A stretch of DNA of 64,000 bases from Pagrus major (GCF_040436345.1 NC_133219.1:21293458-21357457), one strand, 5' to 3'. Shown: positions 20,601-34,207, counted from the stretch's first letter. The notes: generated by a model from the letters alone, not told the origin. Translations and numbers: made by a program.

Positions 20601-23600
20601 TGGTCTCAGTCACAGACAGATTGATCCTAGTGAATCCTTCAAATAAAACTCAGTTTCCTCACCTGGAGAAATCTGAAGCAGTTGCTTTTCCTGCTAAAGC
20701 TTCTACAGATGGTACCCTTCTTCAAAGTGAAACAGAAGCTGACTCGTGTCAGGAGACCTTCCTGATGCACACTGTCAACACCTTCAATAAGGAAGTAAAA
20801 CCTGCTGCTGCCAACAAAGATGAAACTTCAGACGAGAGGTTTTCAGATGTTGTAGCTGTGTTTTCTGCTCATAAGATCAACACAGAGGGAGACAACCGTA
20901 AGACAGAGCAGAGCGTCTACACTCTCGAGAAGACTGCATCCTCAACAGTGAAAATCAGAGACAATCAAAAACGTCCACCAGAGAAGGACCTGGACCCATT
21001 GTCCTATTTCATGATACTGAGATCTCAACAGACTGCTCCAGTTACTGCAACATCTCAAAGCTTAACCAGCACTAAGACAGGTTAACTTTTGTTGCTGCTG
21101 TGGCTAATTTGGTTGAATTGAATTAATAATGTGTTAGCGCCTTTATGTTTTGCAGCGTGATTTTTATACATTTTTCTCCTGATAACTTTGTTTTTTGTAC
21201 ACATGCATGTCACAAAAATGATTAATTGCAGCCTATTTGTAGGTAGGTATTTCACTTTGGTACTTATCCTACTTGCAGTGTGGTCTAATAACTCAGTTGT
21301 CACACACTGTGATCTCGTCTCTTCCTCTTTTTAGCAGTACCACCGGTGAACCAACAAACACCTGAGTTGCAGCCTCCTCCAGAGCAGATGCAAAGATCAG
21401 ACAGGAAGCCGACATGTATGAGTGGTGCTGTCTCACAAAATGTTACCAGAGAGCAGATTTGATTTTGGTTTAAACTTTGGTGCCATCTGGTGGTCATATT
21501 AAGAAAATGTGGCCTCCGGATCTGTGGGCACAAGCCAATCAAATGCAACTTTGCACATATTAAGTATTATTATCTTAAATATTTTTATCTTGTGTTAATT
21601 TCTGTTGTTGTGTGGTACACGAATGTCATGAAAATAAATAATAACACAGCTTTAAATGGTTTGTCAAGTAAGCAATTAGATGATTGATATAGTTAAAATA
21701 AATCTGCAAAATATTTTGGTGGTCAAAAATCTTAATTAAGTGATTAATAGATAAATCACTAAAATGATCTGTAGAACAGTCCATCATGTAAATAACTGCT
21801 AGTTTATTTATTAATTTCATTTAAACAGTTTCAAGATAGATAGAAGATACTTCACTTTGGTACTTATCCTACTTGTAGTGTGGTCTAATAACTCATTTAT
21901 GTCACACACTGTGATCTCATCTCTTCGCTTTTTAGCAGCACCACCAGTAAACCAACAAACACCTGAGCTGCAGCCTCCTCCAGAGCAGATGCAAAGATCA
22001 GACAGGAGGCCAACGTATATGAGTTGTGCGGTGTCAGGAAATGTTACCAGAGAGCAGAAATCAGCTTTTCAGTCGACGGGTCAACTTATCAGTCGTCCTG
22101 TCAGTCAGCCCATCCCTCAGAACAGATGGGACAGCAGAGTGGTACAAGTCCAGGCTACTGGTACGACACTTTCACAGCACCTTCACCTTCATGTATACCA
22201 AAACATGTGACTAAAACCGTCCTAGTTGGATGAAAGCATTGTTAAGATGGTTCAGATAGTGTTTGAAGTCTGTTTTTTAAACCCCTGTGTGCTGCCTTAC
22301 AGACAGCCAGCAGCGTGCGTACTGTGAGCTGCTGGCCTTCGCTCAGCCTTGTTTGAACTCTGCCAGACAGCTGGGGCTCAACTTCCCGGTGTGGGGAGAC
22401 TTCAGCTGCCTGGCCCCAGACCAAACACACTTCCTGCTCAAGCAGCAGGAGAAGGCACTCTGCAGGGCGCATGGACAGAGCGCAGAACTGGTCAGAGGTA
22501 TAAAATGTAATTTCAAAATGCAAAAATAAATTTGTAAAGCCTAAAGATTACTGGCTTTTAACTGTGTATGGTAGTAATGAGATATTAATGTAGTAAATCT
22601 TCATAGGAAAAAGTATGAAATCTACTGTTTGTGTTGTGCTGCATGCAGATCAGGAACTGCTTTTGAACCAGGCGGGTCTGATACACATGCTGGTGACATT
22701 CAAGGAGCTGCTGCTGAAGTGCAACCTCAGTACTGCATTGGGTCAGTCTAAACTTACTTTAAAGACCACTTTAAAGCTTGGTGTCTAATCTGAACTAGTT
22801 CTATAGTTAAGATTTAAATGTTCATACTTAATATAGAAAAACATCCTCAGCTATAAATGTTTTTATTTAAAATGTATTAAGGGTTTAGCACTTTAAACTT
22901 TGTTTTAACAGGATGGAGTGGGTGTGGTTGAGCAAAGCAAACAGCTAAACAAGTCTCATTACGTTCAGTCGAAACCAATGGGAAAGTTAGGGGTTTTAAC
23001 AGAAAAAGCTCATGCAAATGAACCGAAACACTTTTAAATTTGGCTTAAAATGTTATGGCCATGAACTGTAAGACCCTGTCGCTCAGAAGAAGCTGAGTGA
23101 GTATGTATGTTTTTAAAGTTAAAATGTTTATCAGAAGCAAAAGATCTTCATTGACTGTTTTTTTTTTTTTTGCCAAAACAAACTATATAAACAAACTCTT
23201 CTTTTTTTGTAACTGAATAAACAAACTGACCTTAAAGGACAACACAATTTCATACTGTTTTACCTTTCTAGCTTCAAACACTGTTCTAGGGACCTTATTT
23301 TCCTCTGAGAACAGCTTGTTTATTCAGTTATGGAAAAGATAAATATTTCTGAGTCTGTAAAACTACGTAGTGCCCCTTTAACTTAATCAAAGCTACGGTT
23401 ATTTTCCCAGTTGTGATCCATCAGTGTGTGTTTAACGATTCCTGAACCCCTGACTCTAGAATAGTATATACCAAAAATGAGATGTTTACGGTCTTGTCCT
23501 TATGCACTGAAGAGTACCTGAAGCAGGCAGCTGAGGCGTGCACAGAGCCAAGTCTGAAGCAGCTGCTCAGGAGGCTGCAGATCATCCTCTACCTCAGTCA

Positions 23601-26600
23601 CAAGGACCTGGAGTCCAACCTCAAACTGCAGCAGCTGCAACAGCTGCTGGCTGCATGGTTGCACAGCAGGAAAGAACAGGACACCGTGGACAAAGTCAGT
23701 CTTCACATTGAGAGGAGGAATATAGTTTTTTGTTAAATAATTAATTGTTAATTAATTGTGTACAAATTGTGTCACATACATGTATTGCATTTTGGAAACA
23801 CCTGCTATAGTTGCAGTAGGTTAAGAAGATGAAGTAAGATAACATAAAATGCAATTATATTGTTCCATTAATCATATATAACAATATGATCACAATCACA
23901 ATAAAATGTTTATTTGCTCTGGTCTTGGCTGTCTTTCTGTAGATTCTTGTCGTACTGTCAGTTGACTGTGAAGACAGCAGATCTATAATCATCAACAGCT
24001 TGAGCCAAGTGACTGGTGAGCAACTCTTGATCATTTTTTAGCCATTTCACTAATCAACTATCAACAGCACTACTAATAAACTAAAGTGATGTGATTTAAT
24101 ACAAACTAATTAACGAGGACCTTTTCACTTGTGATTCTGGGCTACAAACTCACAAATCACAACCCAAAACAAAAGAGTCATATTACTTGTAATAATAATT
24201 TTACAAACACATGATCATGAATGTGTCATGCTTGTTTTTTGTCATCTCAGGTGCTCCTGTAACTACAGTTTCTCCTGAGAAGGACAAGAATAAATTGAAT
24301 GGTGCCAGTGTGGTCAGCAGGTAAAAATGTGCCCTATTTATCACAATAATTACAATCATATTTAAGAGTGTTTGTCATTAAATACATCCAGATTTTGGGG
24401 TAGTTATTTCATGTCTTGTCACTTATAAGACCTATACAGCAAATAACTGTTTACAGTACTCTTTAGTTTGAGGTTGTTGCCCCTGAGGCTTTCATTAGGG
24501 CAAAGTATCACTCCATACTGTACGAATAAAGAGCAGAAGTGCTTTGACATACCAGAGTAACAGTAATAGTTGCTGTGCTAAAGGAAGTTTTCAAGCTGCT
24601 ATGTTGAAGTGTTGTTTTCACACTCCCATCCTGTTCCACCAGCATACGCGACAGTGTGTGTGTGGTGGTGTGTGAGCAGCATGTAGGTCCCGACTTCCCC
24701 TGGAGCTGTTTCTCCCTGGTGGTGGAGTACGACCATCCAGGCCAGTCACCATGGGTGGCAGTCTGCAGGGAGAGGAGCATCAGTCACCTCGCCTTTGACA
24801 CAATCATGTCCGACCCTGGTCAGCTGCCACCAAAAATATGTTATACACACTATTATACAGTGATGTGTTAAGTGATTTGTTTTACTCTAACTATGTGTGT
24901 GTTTTTTCCCCAACAGAGAAGGAAAAGGCCTCGTGGTGCCTGGAGGACAATGTGCCGTATGTCTTGCTTGTGACAGAGGGGCTTCTCAACTGTCCACTGC
25001 TGCTGCAGACACTCGAGTCAGGGTACGTTTTCACATTCATCTAGTCTGATTTAATCATATCCAGCTAGCAAGAATGACAACAACCTACTATCTAATTGGA
25101 CTTCCATTTTTAGACAAAACCCCCATGGGATTAATTGTCAGCAAAAATCGTTTTGACAGTTTTACAGTCCAGTAAGACTCCATGCCAACCACAAACCTCA
25201 TGATCTGATTTCTATGTTCTACTGTAAGAGCAGGCTCTGAATATGATAACCTATTAAATATAAGTATGGATGGAGGCAGGATGAGGTGTCACTGAAAACT
25301 TTTGCTTTGTTTTCATTAAACCATTAGATATTGAAAAAGTAAAAAGGTCATCATGCATGACTTCTTATTGTATATATAGAAGTTCTTTACTTCTACCTGG
25401 CTATAGGTGGTTATTAAGGCTGCAAATAACAAGTGTTTTCAGTATCAATGTTTTCATTCAGTATTAATATTTTTGATGAATCATTTAAATAGAGAAAACA
25501 GTGAAAAATGTTCATGCGTATCCCGACTTTGTTCACTCGACATTTATATCAAAGAGAAAAAGCAACAAACCATTGTCACATGGTGGTGGCTGGAGCCAGA
25601 GAATAACTGTACCTATGAAATCAGTTATCGAAACTGTTGCCAATTAACTCTCTGGAGATTTAATAATTATTTTCATTATTTCAACTTTAGTGTTTATGCT
25701 ACTGTATCTCTCTTGAGGTAAAACTTACTGTAATGAAGTTTCAGCTGGCTAAGGTGGTTTTTGAGGCATCAGGTCAGGACACAGAGACTGGAACTACTGA
25801 AGGTTTTAGGCATCAGGTACGAAGGCACAAATATACTTTGGTGTGGGGTTAAACAGTGTGTGGTCTTTAACAGCAGACTTATCCTCATTACGAATGTTAT
25901 AAACAACAGTTACAAGTGACGGGCCCTGTATTAGTTAACTGAAGAGTCCACATAGTTTCTGTCATCTAGAGCCTTTTCTACACTCTACACTCCAGACAGG
26001 ATATTATCTAAGAGGACAAGCTGAGAGTAAATCTCTGCAGAAATATTATTACAACCAGGCTTTTAAAAATGTTCAGCCAATAATAATTTAAATGCCATAG
26101 GTGGAAAGGTGTCTGTATGTGTGTGTGTTATGATACAGGTTTAACATAACTATGCTGGAGAGGAGCCACTGTCCGTCGTTGCAGATGCTCGGAGGGACTC
26201 ATCACTACGCTGTGATCACTGTGGATGAAAGCACTGCTGTCATCATTCAGGTACCAGAGACACCTGCTGCATACAGAAGCAGAATCAGAATCAGAATCCT
26301 TAAATTGTCGTTGCACAAGTGTACAACGAAATTCTAGCAGCATCCGAGTATTTCACACAACAAAATAGAGTAAAAAGTGCAAGGCAAGTAAGTAAAATGG
26401 TACAGCCCTCTATGAAAGATACTTTAAAGGACAGATGCACACGAATCTATGATGCTGAAATTCTTCCATGTTGTTATCTTCCCCTACTGAGCTTCTTTGG
26501 TATTGCATGGGAATGCGTCAAAATACGTAATTTATTAATTAATTGTGTGTGATTTTGTGCGTGTGGGCGAGCAGGAGGAGGATGAACTGTGTCAGGAGCG

Positions 26601-26703
26601 AGCCAGTGAAAGAGTAGTGATGAGGCTGACCGCTCTCTCTTTGCAATACAACTGCTGTTGGCTCATCCTGCACTGCCCAGACAGCCAGGGAGGAGGGTCA
26701 GTG

Positions 26704-26773
<70 letters not shown>

Positions 26774-29700
26774 CAGACATCTCATACATAAAGGCTCACC
26801 ATCGCTGCTTCTGTCTGTGTGATGGCAGATTTTCCAGTGAATCCTTCAGCCACCTGGTGCTGGTTTATTCGTCTCTGGTTCTCTTCGGCATGAAGTCAGA
26901 GAGTCTAGATGTTAAGGTAGAACACAAACACAACACAAATGTATTTTTCTGACCTCAACTGTTCATGGTTTTTTACTATATATCCTTGTTTCCTAAGTCA
27001 TAGAGTACTACCAGTCATATAGTGGTAAAAGTTCACCCCATCATTCGGTCGTTCTGTTTCATCATTAAAATGTTTTTTTAATTGACTCTCTCTGCCCACT
27101 ATATCTCTTAAAAAATAAAGTTACTTGTAAATTACAGTGGTAGGAAAAATAACGATATAAACCACCTCTACTGTGTTTGTCAGGTGCTGATTGTGTCTGA
27201 GTTGACGGAAATAGCCAATTGGATCAGTCGCATCTGCTTCCACAGCCTGATGGCTGATGACAGGGACCCTCTCCACTACCTGGACAGAGACTGGCTGACT
27301 GTGATTCCCTCAAAGGTGATTTATCCATGCGAAGATGCATAGATCAGTCTAGTATTTGGTTGAGAGGGTTTTCCTTTGGCTTCATTAATGACTTGTAGGA
27401 TCATTTCATGGTTAACGCCTGAAGAGAGGCTCCTGCTGTGCCTCCAACTTTTGTTTTCTTTCTCTCTAGGAGGAAAAGTCGCTACTCCAGTTCCCATGTA
27501 TCAACCCTCTTGTTAGTCAGCTAATGCTGAGGAGAGCACAATCCTTCCACTGGCTCCTTGGGGCCTCTCTATCCCAGCTGAAGAAGCTGCTCCCTCAGGT
27601 GCCACAGAAAGTCCTCAAGGTGATCAGAGATACATCAGTACAGTTAATGTCAGTGGCTCTCAATACTGGGTCTGAAGCACACCAGAGGTTGACAAACTCC
27701 AATTTATGGGATGAAGAGATTTAAAAACTATGAATTATTTATTTATCATCCACTGATCTTTTTACAAATAGTAAGTTTGAATTAAACAAAAAAGGAGAAA
27801 AAGTATCTACACTTTCAACTATAATTGTTTGTTAATATGTTGACTCCTGCTAGCCTGGTTCCAGACTTGAATCACTGTTCGGTGATTCAAACAGTATTTC
27901 AGCTGGTTGAAGATTAGGGCGACCAATCAGAGTGTTGTGGGCAGAAAAAAAACACAGCTGTACAGGTTGTTTGTGCTTTTATAACCAAGAAACTGGCATA
28001 TTTTCTCGACTGCTTAATTTAGCTACTCCTACTTAAAACAACCGTTACCACAGTTTCCGTGGCAACTGAAAACGATGTTGGCAGCAGACACATGTCATTT
28101 GCTAATTAACTGTTTCGGGCCAAACACAACAAAATGACCCCCCCTCCTCCCAGCTATGGTGTTGACTAACATGAACACAATGTCAGGATGAATGAATGAA
28201 GTAAAATGGTTGTTCAGTCTGATTATCAGACTAGATTCCTGTTACTTTTGTTGTGACTGTTTGTCTTAGAATAATCTAAAAAACACATGAACCTGCAGTT
28301 TGATTATCCAGTTGCAGAAAAGTAAGCCATCAAACACATTCAATTAAGTCATAGCAGCCATTGTGGTTTTCAAGTTGGGATAAAACTGCTTCATTCAACA
28401 TGAAACAGTTCATGTGATTTATCATGTTTTTGGTGAGCTGACTAAGAATTTGGAATATTTTTTCAATTCAAATATCAATTAATCTAATGATTATTCTCTC
28501 AACTAATCACTGAATAAGTCTATGAAATGTCATGAAGTAGTGAAAAACACTCAACACAACCTCCAAAAGCCCAAAGTAACGCTTTCATATTACAAGATTT
28601 GTCCAACCAACAGTGGAATACTAAAATAAATCTCATTTACTAATGTGTGGCAAAGAAGAGCGGCGAATCCTCTCATTTGAGAAGCTAGAATCAGCAAATG
28701 TTTGCTCGAATGATGTTAAATGATTAACAGAATTTCAAAATGTGTGGCAAAATCATCTGTAGGTCAGTTTATACATGTCCAGTACTTAATAGTCCCTCTA
28801 CTCCTGGTTTTAGCTGTTCAGTGACACCACCTCCCTATACACACGGACCGCAGACCCAAACCAGCCAGAGTCTCAGACGGTCGTCACTCAGACAAACCAA
28901 CAAACCTGCCTGCCGAGCAGTCCATGGAGTACCACTGCTGACCCGAAGCACATAAACTCTGACCCTCAACCAGAACCCCCCACCAACCCCCATCCAGAAC
29001 TATTCAGTAGTGGCCACAACGCCAGCTTCCTGCTCGGAACTGATTGCACCTTCTGTGATCCAGACTCCAAGGTGCAGAATGACGACACAGATTTCAGACT
29101 TGACCTGAGTTCCTCCTTTGGCAAGCGAGATGTTCACCTCAAGTGGAGCTGGACCAGCGGTGATCCATGGAAAGAGGAGGACAGAGGCAGAGATGAGGTG
29201 AAGCCTTCTGGATGGAGAGGCAGAGCTGGAGCAGTGGGGGGAGTTGTTGAGAGAGTAAAGGATGAGTGGACACCAACAAAGCTGGACAGTCCTTTCAAGC
29301 TGGACTCCATGTTTAGCTACAGCCCCATCCTGCAACAGCCAGCCGACAGTCACATGTCAACATACTCTACAGTCCAGCATCCAGATAGCCGCCACATTTT
29401 CTACGATCTGAGCCCTCCTGTAGAGGTCACGCTGTGGGATCGAGGGCAGAGCAGCAACCACGGCCTTACCAGTGGAGGGTCAACAGTTTCAGCCAACTAT
29501 GGCTCCAAATGCTGGATAGGGCAAGAGAGGAAGAGGAGTGGTGAGGCTGCAGGTTTGGTTGGAGCAGGTGAATGATAGTGGCTGTAGGTGCTTTTCCATC
29601 CACCTGTTCTGTGAGAAGGAGAATGTAACCGTCTTCAAATATATCCATGAAACAAATGCCACATTTCTGTCATGTTATGCACAGTTTTTCATCATTTCAG

Positions 29701-30049
29701 GTTTGATTTGCGCTCTTTTTAAGTACATCATCTCGCTTCGCTCTCTTCCTCTGCTATAATTTGATGCCACCTTACTGAAGAATTAGTGCGTTCAGCTGTT
29801 TTTCTTAATAACCCAACTCCTAATAATCACATAACAGCAGTGAATGGAAAAAGTGCTTTTTCATATTTCTAGAAAATTGCTAAAATTTAAAAAAAAAATT
29901 GCCTTTTTAAAGCTTTATTGAACAGATTGAGGTATTTACTTGTGTTTTTTTGTTTTTTTGCAGTGTTGACACCACCGAAGAAGGGCAGGTTAAGCTATGA
30001 GAGGGTACCGGGCAGAAGTGACGGACAGACAAGGCTTAAATTGTTTTAG
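14650..30049 (+). CDS. shoc1: Shoc1 (Zip2-like meiotic crossover factor), 28 exons, complete
   Basis: Shoc1 is a ZMM protein. With Spo16 it forms an XPF-ERCC1-like complex that binds branched recombination intermediates and promotes crossovers on meiotic chromosomes. Exons: 14650-14651, 15429-15504, 15604-15733, 15953-16043, 16132-16322, 16451-16613, 16736-16868, 16919-17060, 17157-17252, 18249-18378, 18664-18758, 20083-20328, 20610-21080, 21936-22160, 22303-22497, 22649-22741, 23513-23694, 23943-24015, 24251-24320, 24643-24818, 24917-25022, 26139-26250, 26575-26696, 26829-26916, 27184-27315, 27470-27619, 28814-29567, 29964-30049. All phases agree and the sum is 1,510 codons with stop, close to the human length. 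The start ATG is split by intron 1. Exon 3 holds [12 protein letters not shown] and exon 13 [12 protein letters not shown]. Exons 20-24 form the XPF-like fold, without a visible ERKX3D nuclease motif. Exon 26 is the helix-hairpin-helix-like part, exon 27 is long and low-complexity, and the end reads [17 protein letters not shown]. Exon 17 uses a weak acceptor (TGAAG). Confidence 0.92.
14886..15010. repeat. AGTACTTGTACTTGAG-type interspersed repeat in shoc1 intron 1
   Basis: The segment reads as the opposite strand of the AGTAAAAGTAC repeats seen elsewhere in the window (2470-2700 and 17340-17560). It lies in the part of intron 1 that is missing from copy A, whose intron 1 is only 50 bp against 777 bp here. 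Confidence 0.4.
17253..18248. other. shoc1 intron 9, partly repeat-derived
   Basis: Similarity to copy A ends at about 17296. From 17340 to 17560 there is an interspersed repeat (CTCGAGTAAAAGTCGCAGTA). The rest is AT-rich with no coding exon needed, since the phase-1 donor at 17252 and phase-1 acceptor at 18249 agree. Confidence 0.55.
18759..20082. other. shoc1 intron 11, no feature recognised
   Basis: 1.3 kb of AT-rich DNA between two exons whose phases match. Short open frames are present on both strands, but none has coding character. Confidence 0.5.
21251..21470 (+). repeat. Duplicated shoc1 exon (exon 14a) with its upstream intron
   Basis: The stretch 21251-21470 matches 21852-22072 at an offset of about 601 bp, including the polypyrimidine tract and acceptor. 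Exon 14a would begin at 21335. If the good donor GTATGAGT after 21415 is used, the exon is 81 nt, phase 1 to phase 1, and inclusion would add 27 residues in frame. If read on like exon 14, it stops at TGA 21460-21462. It is either a cassette exon or a decaying duplicate. Confidence 0.75.
25023..26138. other. shoc1 intron 21, with an interspersed AT-rich repeat
   Basis: Phase-2 donor and acceptor agree, so no exon is missing. About 25410-25700 resembles the teleost repeat class with ATTAATNNTTTTGATGAATCATT-like sequence. Nothing else is recognised. Confidence 0.45.
26709..26770. repeat. (CA)n microsatellite in shoc1 intron 23
   Basis: About 62 bp of CA dinucleotides, interrupted by one CAGACA, starting 13 bp after the exon 23 donor. 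It leaves only 58 bp before exon 24. Confidence 0.98.
27620..28813. other. shoc1 intron 26
   Basis: 1.2 kb with phase-0 donor and acceptor. It contains AT-rich interspersed repeat sequence around 28440-28560. No coding exon is seen. Confidence 0.45.
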
Positions 30050-30355
30050 GCATGAATGCTTTGTCTCTGTGGGCTTTTTGAGAATGAAAAAAATGAGAGC
30101 AATATATCCCTACAGTTTTGATACATTCAGGTTATTAATTACATAAAAGTTGAGCTTCAGAGTTTTTATTAATAGGAATATTAACTTAAGTTAAAGGTTG
30201 GCTAGTTCAACTGCAAAAATTCTGCATTGCAAGCTATGTTTCCTGGACTTTTTTTGAAAAAAAAAAATTCTACTTTTGTAAATGTTGATGAGTTTTTTGT
30301 ATAATTTTTCTTTTAAAACAGTTGGTTGCTATTGAGAAAATGACCGGGAACATAC

Positions 30356-30361
30356 AATAAA
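30356..30361 (+). terminator. Likely shoc1 polyadenylation signal
   Basis: AATAAA lies 307 bp after the stop codon. Another AATAAA cluster occurs near 30710, so a longer 3' UTR is possible. Confidence 0.5.
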
Positions 30362-30955
30362 TATGTGAAGTTATTGCTGACAAAGTTATAAGAATTCAAT
30401 CTATTTGGGCAAGTAGTGTATTATAAAATACTGATATTTTATCATTTTACTAATATTTCCGAGTATTTTGTGTGTTAGTGTTATAGTTTTATTATTACTG
30501 TTTAATGACTTTTATTTATAATGCTTGTTTATTATTATATGTTATTTAAATGTCCTGCCCCCTGTAACTCTTGTTATAAAGTTAGGAGTATGCCTTCATC
30601 AAAGTTGTAATTGTTGAAAATTCTGCTCATTAACACTTAAAAAGCATTACATGTGCTTACGACTACATTACGATACAATGTAAATGAGTTTGTATTTTGC
30701 TTTTCAGTAATAAATAAAGGGGGTATTACCAATTTCTTCTTACAAAATAAGCTTAAACATCAAGATTACAACTGTGTGCACATTTTGCTTTTGTTTTGTT
30801 TTTCCCTGCATATTGAGCATGCTCAGTAGTGAAAAACAAATTGTGATTTATGGTCGGAGGAGTGGGATCGGGGGTCTTTCCCAGCTAAACTGATAAAGCT
30901 TCTCATTTTAGCAGCTCCAATGGTGGGGCTATTTTTTTCCTTTTTCATTTAGTGA

Positions 30956-31120
<165 letters not shown>

Positions 31121-31274
31121 TAGCCACCATCAATAACCCGCCAGGTTTTTTGTTTTTTTTAAACATCTCTCTCTCTTTCTCTGTCTGTCTCTCTGGCCTC
31201 TGCCTTCTAACAAGCAGTGGACAAACAAAGAGAGAGACTAAATGGTTTGTTTTTTAATGGCACAGGGACAAAAG

Positions 31275-31301
31275 CCTAGCCTTCCACACACGAAGGCTAG
31301 G
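31275..31301. other. Perfect 10-bp hairpin
   Basis: CCTAGCCTTC and GAAGGCTAGG flank the 7-base loop CACACAC. The stem is perfect and lies in a non-repetitive stretch upstream of tal2. It is not followed by a T run. Function unknown. Confidence 0.8.
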
Positions 31302-33353
31302 TAAATAGCAGCGTAATGGTGCTGTAATTGCCCCTGACTATACTTTAGCCCTGGACTGAATTGGGCAGGAGATACATTGTGGGAATTAACAGGCTGTTTA
31401 AACCAAAGCCATCCTTTAGATCTGCAGCTGTAAAGGTCACACAGCTGTTATCTTTAATCACAGGCGGCAGTTAACTGTGTCACCTGTGTGTTTTCCCTTC
31501 TCTCTCAATAAGACCCAGAGCCCCAGCATTTGTTTGCTTGAACCTGCACTGATTTATGATGGGAAAAACAATGCATCCATGAAGGAAAACAGTCTCAGCA
31601 GAAGCAACACGGAGTATTTTGACACAGTAAACAACATCAGAACATTTAAATAAGATGAGGTATTGAAGAAAAATGTCCCATGCGGAGTCATCAGTGTTGA
31701 AATCACTCTACCAAATCCTACAAACAGCTATTTCTAGTCAACAACGGCCCAACAAGAAGTAACAAATGTATCCTCCCTAATTACAAAGTGTGCAAAATTT
31801 ACAATCTGTTACAGATTAATTGGAATTAATTAAAAAAACCTCGATGTTTGTTGACAGACTGTATGTCTTTACAATTCACTGGGTGTGCTGGTAAATTATA
31901 TGTTAATTACACATTCTTAAATTAATTTCCAACACTGACAACTTTACAGTATTATTGTAACATTAAAACAATATTTATTGTTATTAATTTACAAAGATGC
32001 CAACTTTGACTTTTTTAAGAAAAAAAAGGATTCATGAAGGGAAACCCAGACATGTTTCCACGTCACTGAATCACTTGGTCAGCAGTGAATCACCTGATGG
32101 TTGTATTGATTTCTACATTTTAGCTATCAGTGTATTGATCAGGACAATCTGTATCAGTGTAGAGCCAGACAGTCAGAGCTCATTTCGTTGTCATTTATCC
32201 AGAGTTTATCAGGGCGGCTGATAATTAATTGTGAACCAATAATTGGTGTCATAGCAACGCGACAAGTCTACATCTACTATGCTGCTGGTGTTGTAATCTG
32301 AGCAGTAAATACAAGAGTAAGCTGGCAAGGGTCTGCAGTGGGGTCATCAAACTAATCAGACGTTTACTGGCTGGTGTTTTTCTTAAAATTTTGTACATTG
32401 CATTTTATTATTTTGAGTATTCATACTGTCAGTGTTATGTGTTTGTATGTTTTCATGTTTTAATGAACTTTAGGTTGGCCAAAGACAATTTTCAAGTATA
32501 TACAGCAGTGTAAATCTAAATCTAAAGAGAAGCTGCAACTAATGATTATTTTCAGTATCGATAAATCTGCCAATCATTTTCTCATTTAATCGTTTGGTCT
32601 ATAAACTTAGAAAATGAGGTTACGATTTCCCACAGATTTATTTAGATGGTTAGTATTATTTGACCAAAACCTGATATACAAAATTTGATAAACGTTTATA
32701 TCAACATTTTTCCACTAATCTATTAATTGAACAGTCTATAAAATGTCTCAAAGATATTTAGTTTCCAAAAATATAAGGTGGAAAACAGCAAATCGATTGA
32801 GAAGCTGTAAATATTTCCCGTTTTTGCATGAAACATGACTACAACAATTATCAAAATACTCGCCGTTTCTTTCAAAAAACTAATTGTTGTAACTAATAAA
32901 GCTACAGCGCCAAGTCTGTGTCCACGAATTGTCTAAAACAAACAGCAGTAACTTCAGTCAGTCATGCTCTTTGCTGACTGGACTTCATGTGTCATCAGTG
33001 TGCTTGCATATCAAAATGCTACACTTAATTCAACGTCATTAACTCCACAAGTGCCTTCCTAACTCATCACGCTTAGACTGCCTTCAGCTCCAACCTGCAT
33101 GGCAGCTAAAGCCCAACAGATCAGGTGTAATTGCTCACTTGGCCTTGGTCGGTGTAATGAACTCATTGGTCAAAATGTCCCACAGCGAGTGTGTCTGCAG
33201 ACCTTCAGCCTGCAGTGGAGGCTGGAGAGCCAAAGAGCGGTGGCGCCTGGCCTGCAGGTGCAGCCTCTTGGACGTGCAGGAGGGCCCATGAATGGCCGAT
33301 TCAGAAAACGGCCCCCATCGGGCCTGTTCTCCAGGCCTGGGGCTAATCCCAGC

Positions 33354-33381
33354 CCCTAATCGGATTATGTAAATTCCTACT
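33354..33381. promoter_or_regulatory. Homeodomain/POU-like motif block upstream of tal2
   Basis: CCTAATCGGATTATGTAAAT matches a block at 39183-39208 downstream of tal2 with few mismatches. The shared core CTAATCNGATTATGNAAAT contains homeobox-type and octamer-like half-sites. A regulatory role is inferred. Confidence 0.35.
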
Positions 33382-34177
33382 CCACACAGAGACTTTTATG
33401 GAAGGCTGCGTCTTTGAAACAACACTTGAAGGGTGTAAAAAGAACAGTGACAATTGGTTAAACTAGACTTGTTTTTTTATCTGAACGGAGGTTGAAAGTG
33501 GGAGGCAGAGAGGGGGGAGAGAGAGAGAAGTGAGGAGAGGTTGTAGGAGGTGAGTCAGGACGCTGCGCTCACCCTCTTTCCTCTGTAATTTATGTGTGGC
33601 CCCTTGGAATGGCTCAACAAGATTACCATAGTCATAACAAAACCCATATTGTTCGACTGTCAATCTGGATATGGTATTTTTACCTTTTGTGGCCCAATCA
33701 GGCTGAATTCAATAGCAGAGCGGCCGGTGATATCAAGGTCTTTCCCTCGGCGGAGGGGAAGGTGGGTTGTCCATGCCTAATGTCAGAGAAACAGAAAGGA
33801 ACAAGTGTCCACAGCAGTAAGAGAAGGATCAGAGAGATGAACGTCTCAGTTTCACTTCAATAGGAATTTATTTGTCACCTTTAGAGCGAACCTTCAAGGA
33901 TTAAATGAGCAATGAATCATAAAAGCAGCACAAATAGTCACTTAAAAGGCTGTTGAGCGCTGCAAAAAAAAAAAAAGCCAGAATCCCTCCAAATGTTGCA
34001 CACAAACGCTTATGAAAATCATTTAAAGTGACGACTTATGGACAGTACGATTGTGAGGCCACCTGCATTGGTTGTAAATGGAAAAAAGAGAGGGGGGGGT
34101 GGTGTTTTAACACCAACCTCACACAATGCCACAGAGGCTCCACAACAGCACACGTCACACAATAGGGTTCACCCTGC

Positions 34178-34184
34178 TATAAAA
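34178..34184 (+). promoter_or_regulatory. TATA box of tal2
   Basis: TATAAAA in GC-moderate sequence. About 30 bp downstream begins the presumed first exon, whose donor is at 34426/34427. The spacing and orientation fit tal2. Confidence 0.6.
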
Positions 34185-34207
34185 TGTGGGATGCGAGCAT
34201 GCAGCAG

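Noticed and set aside
26545-26952. 135-codon frame spanning shoc1 exons 23-24
   Set aside because: It reads through the CA microsatellite and intron; splicing at GG/GTCAGT and GCAG/ATTTT restores the conserved frame.
29538-29759. Frame continuing past the shoc1 exon 27 donor
   Set aside because: The GTGAAT donor at 29567/29568 joins in phase to the final exon, which ends in a conserved-looking C-terminus.
33099-33863. Several short open frames upstream of tal2
   Set aside because: Overlapping frames in different registers with no domain. The base composition there fits conserved non-coding DNA better.
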